A DNA stretch of 64,000 nucleotides from Microbacterium mangrovi (GCF_000802305.1 NZ_JTDK01000006.1:434001-498000); one strand, 5' to 3'. Shown: positions 28,214 to 37,707, counted from the stretch's first letter. Notes: generated by a model from the letters alone, not told the origin. Made by a program: numbers and translations.

Positions 28214-28981
28214 TCAGAGGAGAGCCGACGCGCGGTCGACGAACCGCAGGTAGTCGGCGTCGTCGTCGCCCGCGGTGATCGCCCGCAGCACCACCTCGTC
28301 CACCGCGCGACGGTATGCGCCGAGACGGTCCGCGGCGTCCGTCGGCGCGATCACGGTCGCCCTCGCCGCGATGTCGAGTCGCGCGAAGTTGGCCGCGTAG
28401 TTCGGGTACGACGCGTACCTCGCCGTCTCCTCGTCCAGGCGCGGGACGGCCGCGTCGTCGAGCGCCGCGCGCACGTACAGCGACACGCGCACGTCCGCGT
28501 TCGCGGTCCGCGCCTCGGAGGCTTGCGCGGCGGCGACCTCGGGGGTCAGCCAGCTCAGCAGCGGGCCGTCGGCATCCGTCGCGGCGAGATGACGCATCTT
28601 CGGTCCGAGCGCGCCGAGCACGATCCTCGCCCCCGTGTCCCGGCGGAGGTCGGCGACGGCGGCCCGCATCACCGCCAGGATGCCGCTGCGCGTCCCCCCG
28701 GATCCGATTCCGAGCACGAGGCGGTCCTGCGGCAGGGATGCCGCCTCGGCGGCGATCTGCGCGGCGGGCCGCCGGTCGACCGGCAGGACCCCGGTCGCCA
28801 GCACGAGACGATCCGTGACCTCGGCCGCCGCCGCGAGCGCGGCCAGCGAATCGCCGCCCGGGGTGTCGTTCACCCACAGTGCGTGGAAGCCGGCGCTCTC
28901 GACCGCTCCCGCGATCCGGGCGATGCGTTCGGGTCCGAGGGATCCGGCGACGCCGATCGACAGGTGTGCGGTGTTCGTCAT
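28214..28981 (-). CDS. LLM class flavin-dependent oxidoreductase
   Basis: A 255-residue luciferase-like monooxygenase-fold protein, shorter than most family members (about 300-350). It has the barrel signatures GFHALWVNDTP near residue 32, LATGVLPVDRRP near 62 and LVLGIGSGG near 90, which shape the flavin site. Whether it uses FMN or F420 cannot be told. A GAAGGG site lies 7 bases before the ATG. The adjacent ACC deaminase gene lies 11 bp upstream on the same strand and is probably cotranscribed; a functional link is not known. Confidence 0.82.
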   Translation of the reverse strand: MTNTAHLSIGVAGSLGPERIARIAGAVESAGFHALWVNDTPGGDSLAALAAAAEVTDRLVLATGVLPVDRRPAAQIAAEAASLPQDRLVLGIGSGGTRSGILAVMRAAVADLRRDTGARIVLGALGPKMRHLAATDADGPLLSWLTPEVAAAQASEARTANADVRVSLYVRAALDDAAVPRLDEETARYASYPNYAANFARLDIAARATVIAPTDAADRLGAYRRAVDEVVLRAITAGDDDADYLRFVDRASALL

Positions 28982-28992
28982 GGTCGCGCCCT

Positions 28993-30015
28993 TCAGTGGT
29001 ATCGGCCGGCGTAGGCGTTCAGCGCGGGCTGGCCGCCGAGATGCGCGTACAGCACGTTCGACTCGCGCGGGATCACCCCGTCGTGCACCAGATCGATGAG
29101 CCCCGCCATCGACTTGCCCTCGTAGACGGGGTCGAGGATGACGCCCTCGAGGCGGCCGGTCAGGTGGATCGCGGCATCCGTCGACTCCACCGGGATGCCG
29201 TACAGATCACCCGCCCAGCCCTCGCGCACGTCGATCTCGTCGTCGCGCAGTTCCCGGCCGAGGCCGATGAGCTCAGCGGTGGCCCGGGCGATCCGTGCGA
29301 CCTGGGCGCGGGTCTCCTCGATCGTCGCCGACGCGTCGATCCCGATGATCCGGCGCGGGCGGTCCCCGAAGTTGGTCGCCAGGTCGGCGAAGCCGGCCAC
29401 CATGCCGGCGTATGTCGAGCCCGTCACCACGCAGACCACGATCGTGTCGAAGAAAACGCCGAGCTGATCCTCCTGCTCGCGAACCTCGTGCGCCCAGTTC
29501 GCGAAGCCGAGTCCGCCGAGCGGATGCTCGCTCGCGCCGGCGGGGATCGGGTACGGGCGACCACCGGAGAGCTCGACCTCGGCGAGCGCCTCCCGCCAGG
29601 AGTCCTTCACTCCGATGCCGAACCCGGCGGACGAGAGCCGCACGTCGGCGCCCATCAGCCGCGACAGCATGATGTTGCCCACGCGGTCGTTCGTGACGTC
29701 CGGCCAGTCGACCCAGTGCTCCTGCACGAGCACGGCCCTGAGGCCGAGGTGCGCGGCGACGGCGGCGACCTGACGGGTGTGGTTCGACTGCACCCCGCCG
29801 ATCGACACAAGGGTGTCGGCGCCGGAGGCGAGGATGTCGGGCACGATGTACTCGAGCTTGCGCACCTTGTTGCCGCCGTACGCGAGACCGCTGGAGACGT
29901 CCTCGCGCTTGGCCCACACGCGTGCGCCCCCGAGTTCGGCCGTGAGCCGGTCGAGGGGGTGGATCGGGCTGGGCCCGAACGTCAGCGGGTACCGGGAGAA
30001 GTCAGCGAGCGCCAT
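28993..30015 (-). CDS. acdS: 1-aminocyclopropane-1-carboxylate deaminase
   Basis: A 340-residue fold-type II PLP enzyme that cleaves ACC, the plant ethylene precursor, to 2-oxobutyrate and ammonia. Key features are the PLP lysine in [11 protein letters not shown] near residue 50, the nucleophile serine in [10 protein letters not shown] near 77, the tyrosine and glutamate in DPVYEGKSM near 295, and the leucine in [12 protein letters not shown]. That Tyr-Glu pair and Leu distinguish true ACC deaminases from D-cysteine desulfhydrases, so the assignment is strong. CAGACT ends 6 bases before the ATG. It suggests a plant-associated lifestyle. Confidence 0.9.
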   Translation of the reverse strand: MALADFSRYPLTFGPSPIHPLDRLTAELGGARVWAKREDVSSGLAYGGNKVRKLEYIVPDILASGADTLVSIGGVQSNHTRQVAAVAAHLGLRAVLVQEHWVDWPDVTNDRVGNIMLSRLMGADVRLSSAGFGIGVKDSWREALAEVELSGGRPYPIPAGASEHPLGGLGFANWAHEVREQEDQLGVFFDTIVVCVVTGSTYAGMVAGFADLATNFGDRPRRIIGIDASATIEETRAQVARIARATAELIGLGRELRDDEIDVREGWAGDLYGIPVESTDAAIHLTGRLEGVILDPVYEGKSMAGLIDLVHDGVIPRESNVLYAHLGGQPALNAYAGRYH

Positions 30016-30041
30016 GGCGACAGTCTGCCACCGGATGCGAC

Positions 30042-30081
30042 GGAGGCTGTGCCCGGATCCTGGGATCCGGGCACAGCCTCC
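30042..30081 (-). terminator. Hairpin terminator downstream of the Clp ATPase gene
   Basis: A perfect 19-bp inverted repeat (30042-30060 with 30063-30081) lies 10 bp beyond the Clp ATPase stop on the minus strand, in the short space before the acdS promoter. Confidence 0.8.
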
Positions 30082-30091
30082 GATCGGGATG

Positions 30092-32641
30092 TCACGCCGC
30101 GTGCGGCACCGAGGCGGCTTCCTCGACCGCGCGCGCGGTGACCAGGAGGACGCCGTCCGCGGCATCCACCGCGACCGCGCCGCCCTCGACGAGCGCGCCC
30201 GCGACGAGCAGGTCCGCGATGCGGTCGTCGACCTCGCGCTGGATGAGACGCCGCAGCGGACGCGCCCCGAACTCGGGCTCGTACCCGTGCTCGGCCAGCC
30301 ACTGCACGGCGGCATCGGTCGCCTCCACGACGATCCGACGGGCCGCGAGGCGCCCGGCGGTCTCGGCGAGCATGAGCCCGACGATGCGGTGCAGCTGCAC
30401 GGGGTCGAGGCGACGGAACAGCACGATCTCGTCGATGCGGTTGAGGAACTCGGGTCGCAGCTGCTCGCGCAGGCGCCCCATCACCCGGTCGCGCAGATCG
30501 TCCTCGGCGAACTCGCGGCCCGCCGTGGTGAACCCGATCGCACCGCTTCGTGAGGCGAGGAATTCGCTGCCGAGGTTCGACGTCATGACGATCACCGTGT
30601 TGCGGAAGTCGACCGTGCGTCCCTGTCCGTCGGTCAGGCGCCCGTCATCGAGCACCTGCAGGAGCAGGTTGAACACGTCGGGGTGCGCCTTCTCGATCTC
30701 GTCGAAGAGCACGACCGAGTACGGCTGCCGTCGCACCCGCTCGGTGAGCTGGCCCGCCTCGTCGTACCCGACGTATCCCGGAGGGGCTCCGACCAGCCGC
30801 GACACGGTGTGCCGCTCGCCGAATTCGCTCATGTCGAAGCGGATCACGGCCTGGTCGTCGTCGAACAGCGACTGCGCGAGCGCCTTCGCGAGCTCGGTCT
30901 TGCCGACCCCGGTGGGGCCGAGGAACAGGAAGGAGCCGGTCGGCCGGTGCGCGTCGCCCATGCCCGTGCGCCCGCGGCGCACCGCCTTCGCCACCGCGCT
31001 GACCGCGTCGTCCTGTCCGACGACCCGCGCGTGCAGCTCGTCCTCCAGGCCGGCCAGGCGATCCCGCTCGGTCGCGGTGAGACGCGCCACGGGGATGCCG
31101 GTGGCGCGGCTGATGACGCCCGCGATCTGGGGCTCGTCCACGACGGCGTCGTGTGCGCGCTCGCGCGAGGACACCTCCGCCAGCTTCGTGTGGACGGCGG
31201 CGATCTCGTCGCGGATGCGGGACGCGTCCTCGTAGTGCTCGGCATCCACGGCCTGGTTCTTGTCGGCCTCGAGGTCGGCGAGCCGCTGCAGGAGCGAGGC
31301 GGCATCCTGCTGCACGCCCAGCTGCAGCCGCAGGCGGGCGCCGGCCTGGTCGATGAGGTCGATGGCCTTGTCGGGCAGCACGCGGTCGGGAAGGTAGCGG
31401 TCGCTCAGTTCGGCGGCCGCCTGCAGCGCGTCGTCGGTGTAGCTGACGGCGTGGTGCTTCTCGTACGCGTCCTTCAGGCCGTGCAGAATCCGCACCGTGT
31501 CGCCCACGGAGGGCTCCCCCACCTTGACGGGCTGGAAGCGGCGCTCCAGCGCGGCATCCTTCTCGATCGTGCGGTACTCCCTGAGGGTCGTGGCGCCGAT
31601 GAGGTGCAGGTCGCCGCGCGCCAGGCGCGGCTTCAGGATGTTGCCGGCATCCATCGCGCCCTCGCCGGAGGCACCCGCGCCGACGACCGTGTGGAGCTCG
31701 TCGACGAACACGATCAGCTCGTCGCGGTGCGCCGCGATCTCGTCCATCGTCGTGGTGAGGCGCTCTTCGAAGTCGCCGCGGAACCGCGTGCCCGAGATCA
31801 TCGCGGCGAGATCGAGCGCGACGACGCGCTTGCCGCGCAGCTGCTCGGGAACCCGCTCCTCGATGATCTCCCGGGCGAGCCCCTCGACGATGGCGGTCTT
31901 TCCCACGCCCGCCTCGCCGATCAGCACCGGGTTGTTCTTGGTGCGGCGGCTGAGGATCTCGATGGCCTGCTCGATCTCGTCGGCGCGCCCGATGACCGGG
32001 TCGAGCTCGCCGGCGCGGGCGCGCTCGGTGAGGTCGGTCCCGAACTTGTCGAGCATCGGCGTCTCCCCGCCGGCGTCGGCGGCGGCGTCCGGAGCGGCGG
32101 CGGCCGGGGCGACGGGCTCGCGCATCCCGTGAATCAGCGCCTCGGCGGTCACGCCCGCGGCGGCGAGCACCTGCCCGGCCGGGGTGTCCTGCCCGAGGAC
32201 GAGCGCGAAGAACACGTGCTCGGGGTCGACGTAGGTGGATCCTGCCGAGCGGGCCACCTGAAGTGCGTGGAACAGCGCGCGTTGCACCGACGGCATCACG
32301 GCGGCCCCGTCGGATTCATCGGGGTCGGATGCTGCCGGCAGCCGCGACTCGACGGCCGCGGCGATCGCGCCCGGGTCGATGCCCAGGCGGGCGACGGCAT
32401 CCTTCGCCTCGCCATCCTGCATCAGCACGTGCAGAACGTGCAGCGCATCGACTTCGCGCTGGCCGCGCTGCAGGGCGAACTGTGCGGACGCCTGCAGCAC
32501 CTGCTGCGTGCGCGCGCTGAGGAACCGCCCGATGTCGATGGGGCGCTGCTCTGACCGCTGGCGCTCTCCCGCGAGATATCGGGCGAGGAACTCCTCGAAC
32601 GCGCCGGCGCCCTCGTGCGGGGGTGTGACGTTTTCGGACAT
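30092..32641 (-). CDS. Clp ATPase (ClpC-like, with ClpP-docking loop), HspR-type control
   Basis: An 849-residue AAA+ unfoldase. Two Clp N repeats occupy residues about 35-175. D1 has Walker A GEAGVGKT near 242 and Walker B VFVDE; a short middle domain carries a UVR-like motif ([14 protein letters not shown]) near 465, as in ClpC rather than the long ClpB coil. D2 has Walker [10 protein letters not shown] near 575. An SGAIGF loop follows in D2, matching the IGF/LGF tripeptide that docks ClpP, so a proteolytic partner is expected. The N-terminus differs from housekeeping ClpC1. A HAIR-like operator and an AGGAGG ribosome site precede it. Confidence 0.88.
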   Translation of the reverse strand: MSENVTPPHEGAGAFEEFLARYLAGERQRSEQRPIDIGRFLSARTQQVLQASAQFALQRGQREVDALHVLHVLMQDGEAKDAVARLGIDPGAIAAAVESRLPAASDPDESDGAAVMPSVQRALFHALQVARSAGSTYVDPEHVFFALVLGQDTPAGQVLAAAGVTAEALIHGMREPVAPAAAAPDAAADAGGETPMLDKFGTDLTERARAGELDPVIGRADEIEQAIEILSRRTKNNPVLIGEAGVGKTAIVEGLAREIIEERVPEQLRGKRVVALDLAAMISGTRFRGDFEERLTTTMDEIAAHRDELIVFVDELHTVVGAGASGEGAMDAGNILKPRLARGDLHLIGATTLREYRTIEKDAALERRFQPVKVGEPSVGDTVRILHGLKDAYEKHHAVSYTDDALQAAAELSDRYLPDRVLPDKAIDLIDQAGARLRLQLGVQQDAASLLQRLADLEADKNQAVDAEHYEDASRIRDEIAAVHTKLAEVSSRERAHDAVVDEPQIAGVISRATGIPVARLTATERDRLAGLEDELHARVVGQDDAVSAVAKAVRRGRTGMGDAHRPTGSFLFLGPTGVGKTELAKALAQSLFDDDQAVIRFDMSEFGERHTVSRLVGAPPGYVGYDEAGQLTERVRRQPYSVVLFDEIEKAHPDVFNLLLQVLDDGRLTDGQGRTVDFRNTVIVMTSNLGSEFLASRSGAIGFTTAGREFAEDDLRDRVMGRLREQLRPEFLNRIDEIVLFRRLDPVQLHRIVGLMLAETAGRLAARRIVVEATDAAVQWLAEHGYEPEFGARPLRRLIQREVDDRIADLLVAGALVEGGAVAVDAADGVLLVTARAVEEAASVPHAA

Positions 32642-32673
32642 CTCGCGTGCCTCCTGATACTGCGGCGACCCAA

Positions 32674-32694
32674 CTTGAGTCGTCTTGTATCAAG
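32674..32694 (-). promoter_or_regulatory. HAIR-like operator (HspR site) upstream of the Clp ATPase gene
   Basis: CTTGAGT-N7-TATCAAG on the plus strand, equal to CTTGATA-N7-ACTCAAG on the minus strand. One half-site is identical to the HAIR consensus CTTGAGT-N7-ACTCAAG and the other matches 5 of 7. A CAGTAT -10-like element and AGGAGG lie between it and the ATG. HspR repression and heat induction are inferred; hspR is not in the window. Confidence 0.7.
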
Positions 32695-32701
32695 TTCAAC
32701 G

Positions 32702-33505
32702 TCAGCGTGCCGGGAGTATTCCCGGGTCGACCTCATTCCACCGCTCGATGGTCTGGGCGAGCCAGAAGACGAGGAACAGCACGAGCGCGATCGTCTCTCC
32801 CCACAGCGCCGCGTGGACGAATGCCAGCCAGACGAGATCGATCGCGATGAGGGCGGCGATGATCGCGTACGTCACACGCCAGCCGCGCGTCGCGGCCGCG
32901 GCGGAGACCACCGCGGTGAGGCCGAGCAGCGTGAAGAAGCACACCGCTGCGACCAGGTGGGCGTGCTGCGCGAACCCGGCCGGGTCGGCGAGCGCCCACC
33001 ACTCCCCGCCCGCCACGATCACGGCGGCGACGGCGAGCGCGAGCGCCTTCACGCCACTGATCGTGTGCTGCACGATCGCGAGGACGGCGGCCGTCGCGAT
33101 CGCCAGCACGGCGATGATCACCAGGGTCGTCATGCCGAAGGCGATCGCAGGCACTTCTGCCGCCGGCACGCAGCGGCCGGGGCATCCCGGATCGACGCCG
33201 GGCATCTCGCCCGCACCCACCGTGGTTGGAACGATCGCCATCACCGGGGCGAAGAGGGCGGCGAGGTCGAGCAGCACCTGCTCCCAACTGTGGCCGGAGA
33301 GGGCGACCAGGGCGAAGGTGATCGCGAACATCACCCCGACGAAGATGCCGCGGGCGGGCGTGTAGAACGTGGCGCTGATCGACGGGACAGGACCCACGGT
33401 GACGAGCACCTGCACGACGGCGATGCCGAGCGCGACCGCCGCACCGACGAGGCCCAGCCGCACGTAGCGGTAGGTGCGCTGGGTGGAGGTGCTCGTGAGC
33501 TGCAT
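32702..33505 (-). CDS. Polytopic membrane protein, unknown function
   Basis: A 267-residue protein with about seven hydrophobic segments, a short extracellular-type loop with two cysteines (GCPGRC near residue 100) and a small hydrophilic C-terminus. I do not recognise a family. ATG at 33505 was chosen because CATGAT precedes it by 7 bases; ATGs at 33514 and 33517 are in frame and possible. It lies upstream of the Clp ATPase gene on the same strand, but the HAIR site between them suggests separate control. It is divergent from the three-domain aminotransferase gene. Confidence 0.75.
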   Translation of the reverse strand: MQLTSTSTQRTYRYVRLGLVGAAVALGIAVVQVLVTVGPVPSISATFYTPARGIFVGVMFAITFALVALSGHSWEQVLLDLAALFAPVMAIVPTTVGAGEMPGVDPGCPGRCVPAAEVPAIAFGMTTLVIIAVLAIATAAVLAIVQHTISGVKALALAVAAVIVAGGEWWALADPAGFAQHAHLVAAVCFFTLLGLTAVVSAAAATRGWRVTYAIIAALIAIDLVWLAFVHAALWGETIALVLFLVFWLAQTIERWNEVDPGILPAR

Positions 33506-33560
33506 GGGCCCCATCATGGCGCGACGACCCGACATCGCACGCGGACACGCGCCCGTGAGA

Positions 33561-33566
33561 GACAAT
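33561..33566 (+). promoter_or_regulatory. -10-like hexamer GACAAT for the kinase/aminotransferase fusion gene
   Basis: GACAAT is followed by 7 bases and the ATG at 33574. An upstream ATG at 33565 overlaps the hexamer itself, so the later start is preferred. Confidence 0.45.
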
Positions 33567-33573
33567 GACCGGT

Positions 33574-36519
33574 ATGCCCATGCCGCACGAGCCCTCATCC
33601 GACCCGTCCGCCTCGGCCGCCGCGACCGGTTCCACTCTGGTCCAGGCGCCGCCGCCCGAGATCGGCGAGGACGAGGCGGCGCGGCTCGCACAGGACCTCT
33701 TCGGGGTGGTCGGCACCGCACACTCCCTGGGCAGCAACCAGGACCTCAACTTCGTGATCGACACCGGGGCGGCCGACCGGCTCCTCCTGAAGATCGCGAA
33801 CCCGGCGACCGATCCCGCCGAACTCGAGGCGCAGTCCCGGGCCGCCGGACTCATCGGGTCCCGCGCCGGCGTGCGGGTGCCCCTCGCCCGCACGTTCTCC
33901 GACGGCACGACGGTGCGCCCGGTGACGACCCCCGACGGCGGCACCGCGCACGCGCGCATGCTGCCGTTCCTGTCCGGTGACACCCTCGGCGGCAGCGGCT
34001 ACCTCGCCCCCGATGTCATCGCCCGCTTCGGAACGCTTGCCGCATCGGTGGACACGGCCCTGGCCGGCTGGCGGCATCCGGGGACCGAACGGGACAACCA
34101 GTGGGATCTCCGCCATGCACCCGCCGTGCTCGCCGACCTCCTTCCTTCGGTCGCCGACGACGACCTGCGCCGGCACCTGCGGCAGACCGCGGATGCCGCC
34201 TGGGCCCGCATCGCTCCGGTCGCCGCCTCGCTCCCCCAGCAGGTCATCCACGGCGACCTCACCGACGACAACGTGGTGGCCACCGACGGACGGATGCCGG
34301 ACGGCGTCATCGACCTCGGCGACCTCGGCCGCACGTGGCGCGTGGGCGAACTCGCGATCACGCTGACCGGCATCCTGCACCACGACGGCGTCAGTGTCGC
34401 CGACGCCCTGGCCGCGGTGACGGCGTATCAGCGCGTGCTGCCGCTGACCGACGACGAGCTCGACGTGCTCTGGCCGCTGGTGGCCGTTCGCGGGGCGGTC
34501 CTGGTCGCCAGTGCTCACCACGTGCTGCGCACCGATCCCGGCAACGCGTATGCGGCCGAGAACCTGCTGCATGAGCAGCTCATCCTGGCCGCGGCGACCT
34601 CGCTGCCGCTGCCGGTGGCGACGGCCCTCGTGCGGCAGGCCGCCGGCGTCCCCGTGACCGCACCGTCCGTCCCGGCGGCGCAGCCGATGCTCGCCGGCCC
34701 GGTCGCCGTCGTCGACCTCTCCCCTGCCAGCCCGGCACTGGACGAGGGCCGCTGGCTGGAACCCGACATCGAGCACGTCCTCGCGCAGGAGACCCTCGCC
34801 GCCGGCGCGGCGACGGTCGTCACCCGGTTCGCCGAGCCCCGCCTCAGCCGGGCCCACCCCGGGCAGCATGCCGCCGCCGTGGTCGTCCCGGGCATCGATG
34901 TGACCGTCGCGGGGCCGGCCGTGCTGACCGCGCCCTGGGCGGGAGAGATCGAGCTGGTCGACGAGGGCCTGGAGCTTCGCGCCCCGCACGGCGGACTCGT
35001 GCTGCGGATCACCGCGGCGCACCGCGGCCACGTCGCCGACCGGTCGGGAGAGCGGGTCGCCGCAGGCGACCCCGTCGCGGAGATCACCGGAACGGTGCGC
35101 GTGACCCTCGCCGAGGCCGGCATCGACGTGCCCGAGGCGGTCACCGCGCAGACGGCCGCGGCCTGGCGGGCCGTGGTCGCCGACCCGACGGCCGTGGTCT
35201 TCGGCGACGCCGTGGCACCGGCATCCGCGCCCGCGGATGCCGGCGAACTGCTCCGGCGGCGAGAGCGCAGCCTCGCCGAGGTGCAGGAGCACTACTTCGC
35301 CGACCCGCCGGTGATCGTCCGCGGCTGGCGGGAGTACCTCGTCGACGCCGATGCACGGGTGTACCTCGACGCCCTCAACAACGTCAGCTCGATCGGCCAC
35401 GCCCACCCGCGGCTCGTCGAGGCCGTGGCTGCGCAGTGGCGGCTCATCAACACCAACTCGCGCTTCCACTACCCGCAGATCGTGGAGTTCGCCGAGCGCC
35501 TGGCCGCGACCCTCCCCGACGGCCTCGACCAGGTCTTCCTCGTCAACAGCGGATCCGAGGCGGTCGACCTGGCGCTCCGGCTGGCGCAGGCGCACACGTC
35601 CCGGCCGGACATCCTCGCCGTCGCCGAGGCCTACCACGGCTGGACCTACCTGTCCGATGCCGTCTCGACATCGGTCGCCGACAACCCGCACGCGCTCGAG
35701 ACGAGGCCTGCGTGGGTGCACACCGTGGAGGCGCCGAACCCGTTCCGCGGCCGGTATCGCGGGTCCGAGGCGGCGCGCTACGCGGACGACGCCGTCGCGG
35801 AGGTGCACCGGCTCGCCGAGGCGGGCACCCCGGTGGGCGCCTTCCTCGCCGAGAGCATCTTCGGCAACGCCGGCGGGATGCCGCTTCCCGACGGCTACCT
35901 GAAGGCGGTGTACGCGGCCGTGCGCGCCGGTGGCGGCGTCGCCGTCGCCGACGAGGTGCAGGTCGGGTACGGGCGCCTCGGCGAGTGGTTCTGGGGCTTC
36001 CAGCAGCAGGATGCCGTGCCCGACATCGTCGCCGTGGCGAAGGCCATGGGCGCGGGGCATCCGCTCGGCGCGGTGATCACGTCGAAGCGGATCGCGGCGA
36101 GCTACCGATCGCAGGGCTACTTCTTCTCGTCGGCCGGCGGGAGCCCGGTGTCCTCGGTCGTCGGCCTGACGGTCCTCGACGTCATCCGCGACGAGGGGCT
36201 CCAGCAGAACGCCGCCGAGGTCGGCGCCTACCTGAAGCAGCGCCTGACCGAACTCGGCGAGCGGTACCCGATCCTCGGCACCGTGCACGGGTACGGCTTC
36301 TACCTCGGGCCCGAGTTCGTCCGCGACCGCGAGTCGTGGACACCGGCCACCGAGGAGACGGCGCGGATCTGCGATCGCCTGCGGCGCCTCGGGGTCATGA
36401 TCCAGCCGACGGGCGACCACCAGAACGTCCTCAAGTTCAAGCCGCCGATGTGCTTCACGCGGGACAGCGCCGACGAGTTCATCGCGGCGCTGACCCGCGT
36501 GCTGGAAACCGGCTGGTGA
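33574..36519 (+). CDS. Three-domain fusion: APH-type kinase, M23/lipoyl-like middle, class III aminotransferase
   Basis: A protein of about 981 residues. Residues about 30-340 form an aminoglycoside-phosphotransferase-like kinase with the catalytic VIHGDLTDDNVV loop near 228 and VIDLGDLGRTW for the metal-binding Asp. Residues about 430-520 form an M23-peptidase/biotinyl-lipoyl-like beta domain (APHGGLVLRITAAHRGHV) without a clear zinc site. The C-terminal half is a class III aminotransferase with NSGSEAVDLALRLAQ near 665, AYHGWTY, VADEVQVGYGRLG and the PLP lysine in VAVAKAMGAGHPLG near 820. Similar C-terminal domains are ethanolamine-phosphate or phosphohydroxylysine phospho-lyases, so kinase plus lyase in one chain is plausible. 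Substrate unproven. Confidence 0.88.
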   Translation: MPMPHEPSSDPSASAAATGSTLVQAPPPEIGEDEAARLAQDLFGVVGTAHSLGSNQDLNFVIDTGAADRLLLKIANPATDPAELEAQSRAAGLIGSRAGVRVPLARTFSDGTTVRPVTTPDGGTAHARMLPFLSGDTLGGSGYLAPDVIARFGTLAASVDTALAGWRHPGTERDNQWDLRHAPAVLADLLPSVADDDLRRHLRQTADAAWARIAPVAASLPQQVIHGDLTDDNVVATDGRMPDGVIDLGDLGRTWRVGELAITLTGILHHDGVSVADALAAVTAYQRVLPLTDDELDVLWPLVAVRGAVLVASAHHVLRTDPGNAYAAENLLHEQLILAAATSLPLPVATALVRQAAGVPVTAPSVPAAQPMLAGPVAVVDLSPASPALDEGRWLEPDIEHVLAQETLAAGAATVVTRFAEPRLSRAHPGQHAAAVVVPGIDVTVAGPAVLTAPWAGEIELVDEGLELRAPHGGLVLRITAAHRGHVADRSGERVAAGDPVAEITGTVRVTLAEAGIDVPEAVTAQTAAAWRAVVADPTAVVFGDAVAPASAPADAGELLRRRERSLAEVQEHYFADPPVIVRGWREYLVDADARVYLDALNNVSSIGHAHPRLVEAVAAQWRLINTNSRFHYPQIVEFAERLAATLPDGLDQVFLVNSGSEAVDLALRLAQAHTSRPDILAVAEAYHGWTYLSDAVSTSVADNPHALETRPAWVHTVEAPNPFRGRYRGSEAARYADDAVAEVHRLAEAGTPVGAFLAESIFGNAGGMPLPDGYLKAVYAAVRAGGGVAVADEVQVGYGRLGEWFWGFQQQDAVPDIVAVAKAMGAGHPLGAVITSKRIAASYRSQGYFFSSAGGSPVSSVVGLTVLDVIRDEGLQQNAAEVGAYLKQRLTELGERYPILGTVHGYGFYLGPEFVRDRESWTPATEETARICDRLRRLGVMIQPTGDHQNVLKFKPPMCFTRDSADEFIAALTRVLETGW

Positions 36520-36680
36520 TCGGCGATCCGCTGCGGCGGGTCAGGATCCCGCGGTCGTCCAGGTTCCGGGAGGGCCCGCCAGCAGCAATCCGCTGAACAC
36601 CACGACGACCCCGACGGCACCGATGACCGCAGCGACCGCCCAGGACCAGCCGAGGGTGGCGCGCAGGATGCCGACCCGTC

Positions 36681-37133
36681 CTACTGCCCTCCGACCGGCT
36701 CCTCGTGCATCCCCTTGAGGGCCGCCGCGAATGCCGGCGCCTGGGCGGAGAGGCCGGCATCCAGTTCGGCGAGGCGGGCATCCGCGTCGGCCAGCGCCTT
36801 CGCGCCCTTGTCGGTCATGCGCAGGTGTGACGGGGCTCCCGGAATCGCCGTTCCGTCGGCGACCATGCCGTCGTCCACGAGCGCGTGCACGGCGGTGTGC
36901 GCGGTCTGCACGGTGATCTGCGAGCGCCGCGCGAGCTCCGAGAACGAGATGTCGGGAGTCGCGCGGATGTGCGCGAGCAGCCCGTACTTGCGGGTCGTCA
37001 GCCCGAGGGGCTTCAAGGCCGCGCCGAGATGCGAGTCCCACACGCTCGAAACGGTGAGGAGTGCGATGACCGGGCTGAACGGGCGGTCCGGCGTCGTGGG
37101 CTGGGACGCGGCATCCTCGGGACGGTTCGGCAT
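36681..37133 (-). CDS. MarR family transcriptional regulator
   Basis: A 150-residue winged-helix regulator. The helix-turn-helix is RKYGLLAHIRATPDISFSEL then ARRSQITVQTAHTAVHALV, with the beta wing around DGTAIPGAPSHLRMTDKG. ATG at 37133 was chosen because TAGCAT (37146-37141) lies 7 bases upstream. It is divergent from the AHSA1 gene at 37236. Ligand and targets are unknown. A hydrophobic stretch in another frame just downstream (36541-36672) has no start codon and was not called. Confidence 0.88.
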   Translation of the reverse strand: MPNRPEDAASQPTTPDRPFSPVIALLTVSSVWDSHLGAALKPLGLTTRKYGLLAHIRATPDISFSELARRSQITVQTAHTAVHALVDDGMVADGTAIPGAPSHLRMTDKGAKALADADARLAELDAGLSAQAPAFAAALKGMHEEPVGGQ

Positions 37134-37140
37134 GCGCCCC

Positions 37141-37146
37141 ATGCTA
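37141..37146 (-). promoter_or_regulatory. -10 hexamer TAGCAT for the marR gene
   Basis: Read on the minus strand, TAGCAT ends 7 bases before the ATG at 37133, the leaderless spacing. Confidence 0.5.
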
Positions 37147-37199
37147 CTTGCGGTGGGATTGCTGCGCGCGGCCGCCACGTCGAGATGACAGAGCGACCC

Positions 37200-37229
37200 T
37201 TGACATATTCGCCATGGCGAATGTATCTT
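37200..37229 (+). promoter_or_regulatory. Promoter of the AHSA1 / ArsR-AHSA1 operon with a palindromic operator
   Basis: A consensus -35 TTGACA (37200-37205) and -10 TATCTT (37224-37229) are 18 bp apart, and the -10 ends 6 bases before the ATG. The spacer contains the perfect 16-bp palindrome ATTCGCCATGGCGAAT at 37207-37222, ideally placed for a dimeric repressor to block polymerase. The ArsR-type protein encoded second in this operon is the natural candidate. Confidence 0.75.
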
Positions 37230-37235
37230 GGCGGC

Positions 37236-37703
37236 ATGAGCGAGATCATCGAACGCACCGTGACTGCCACCCCCGCCTGCGTCTGGGAGCTGTGGACGAC
37301 CCCCGAGGGCATCTCGTCGTGGTGGGCGCCCGAGGGCTTCCGCACCGACGTCACCACCCTCGATCTGCAGCCGGGCGGCGAGCTCCGCTACACCATGACC
37401 GCGGTCGCGCCCGAGCAGATCGCGTTCATGGAGCAGTACGGGATGCCGGTGGCCACCGAATCCCGCAAGTACTTCACGGAGATCGACGCCCCCGGGCGGC
37501 TGGCCTACCGGTCCGTCATCGACTTCGTGCCCGACCACGAGCCCTATGAACAGCTGACGGTCGTCGAGCTCTCCCCCGACGGCGACGGCACCCGGATCGT
37601 GATGCACGTCGAGCCGATGCACGACGAGGTCTGGACCGAGCGGCTCCTGGCCGGACGCGCGAACGAGCTCGACAACCTCGCCGCCCTCGTCGCCCGGGAC
37701 TGA
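37236..37703 (+). CDS. SRPBCC / AHSA1 domain protein
   Basis: A 155-residue START-like (SRPBCC) protein of the Aha1 C-terminal-like family. The starting motif VTATPACVWELWTTPEGISSWW, the core GGELRYTM and the late VMHVEPMHDEVW are typical. Such proteins bind hydrophobic ligands; no enzymatic residues can be assigned. It is probably leaderless. It is followed 4 bp later by an ArsR-AHSA1 fusion regulator, and the two are likely coregulated through the palindrome in the promoter. Confidence 0.85.
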   Translation: MSEIIERTVTATPACVWELWTTPEGISSWWAPEGFRTDVTTLDLQPGGELRYTMTAVAPEQIAFMEQYGMPVATESRKYFTEIDAPGRLAYRSVIDFVPDHEPYEQLTVVELSPDGDGTRIVMHVEPMHDEVWTERLLAGRANELDNLAALVARD

Positions 37704-37707
37704 CTGC

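Noticed and set aside
36541..36672. Hydrophobic stretch on the minus strand after the marR stop, like a tiny membrane protein
   Set aside because: One plausible helix exists (WSWAVAAVIGAVGVVVVFSG), but there is no ATG, GTG or TTG in a suitable place in frame.
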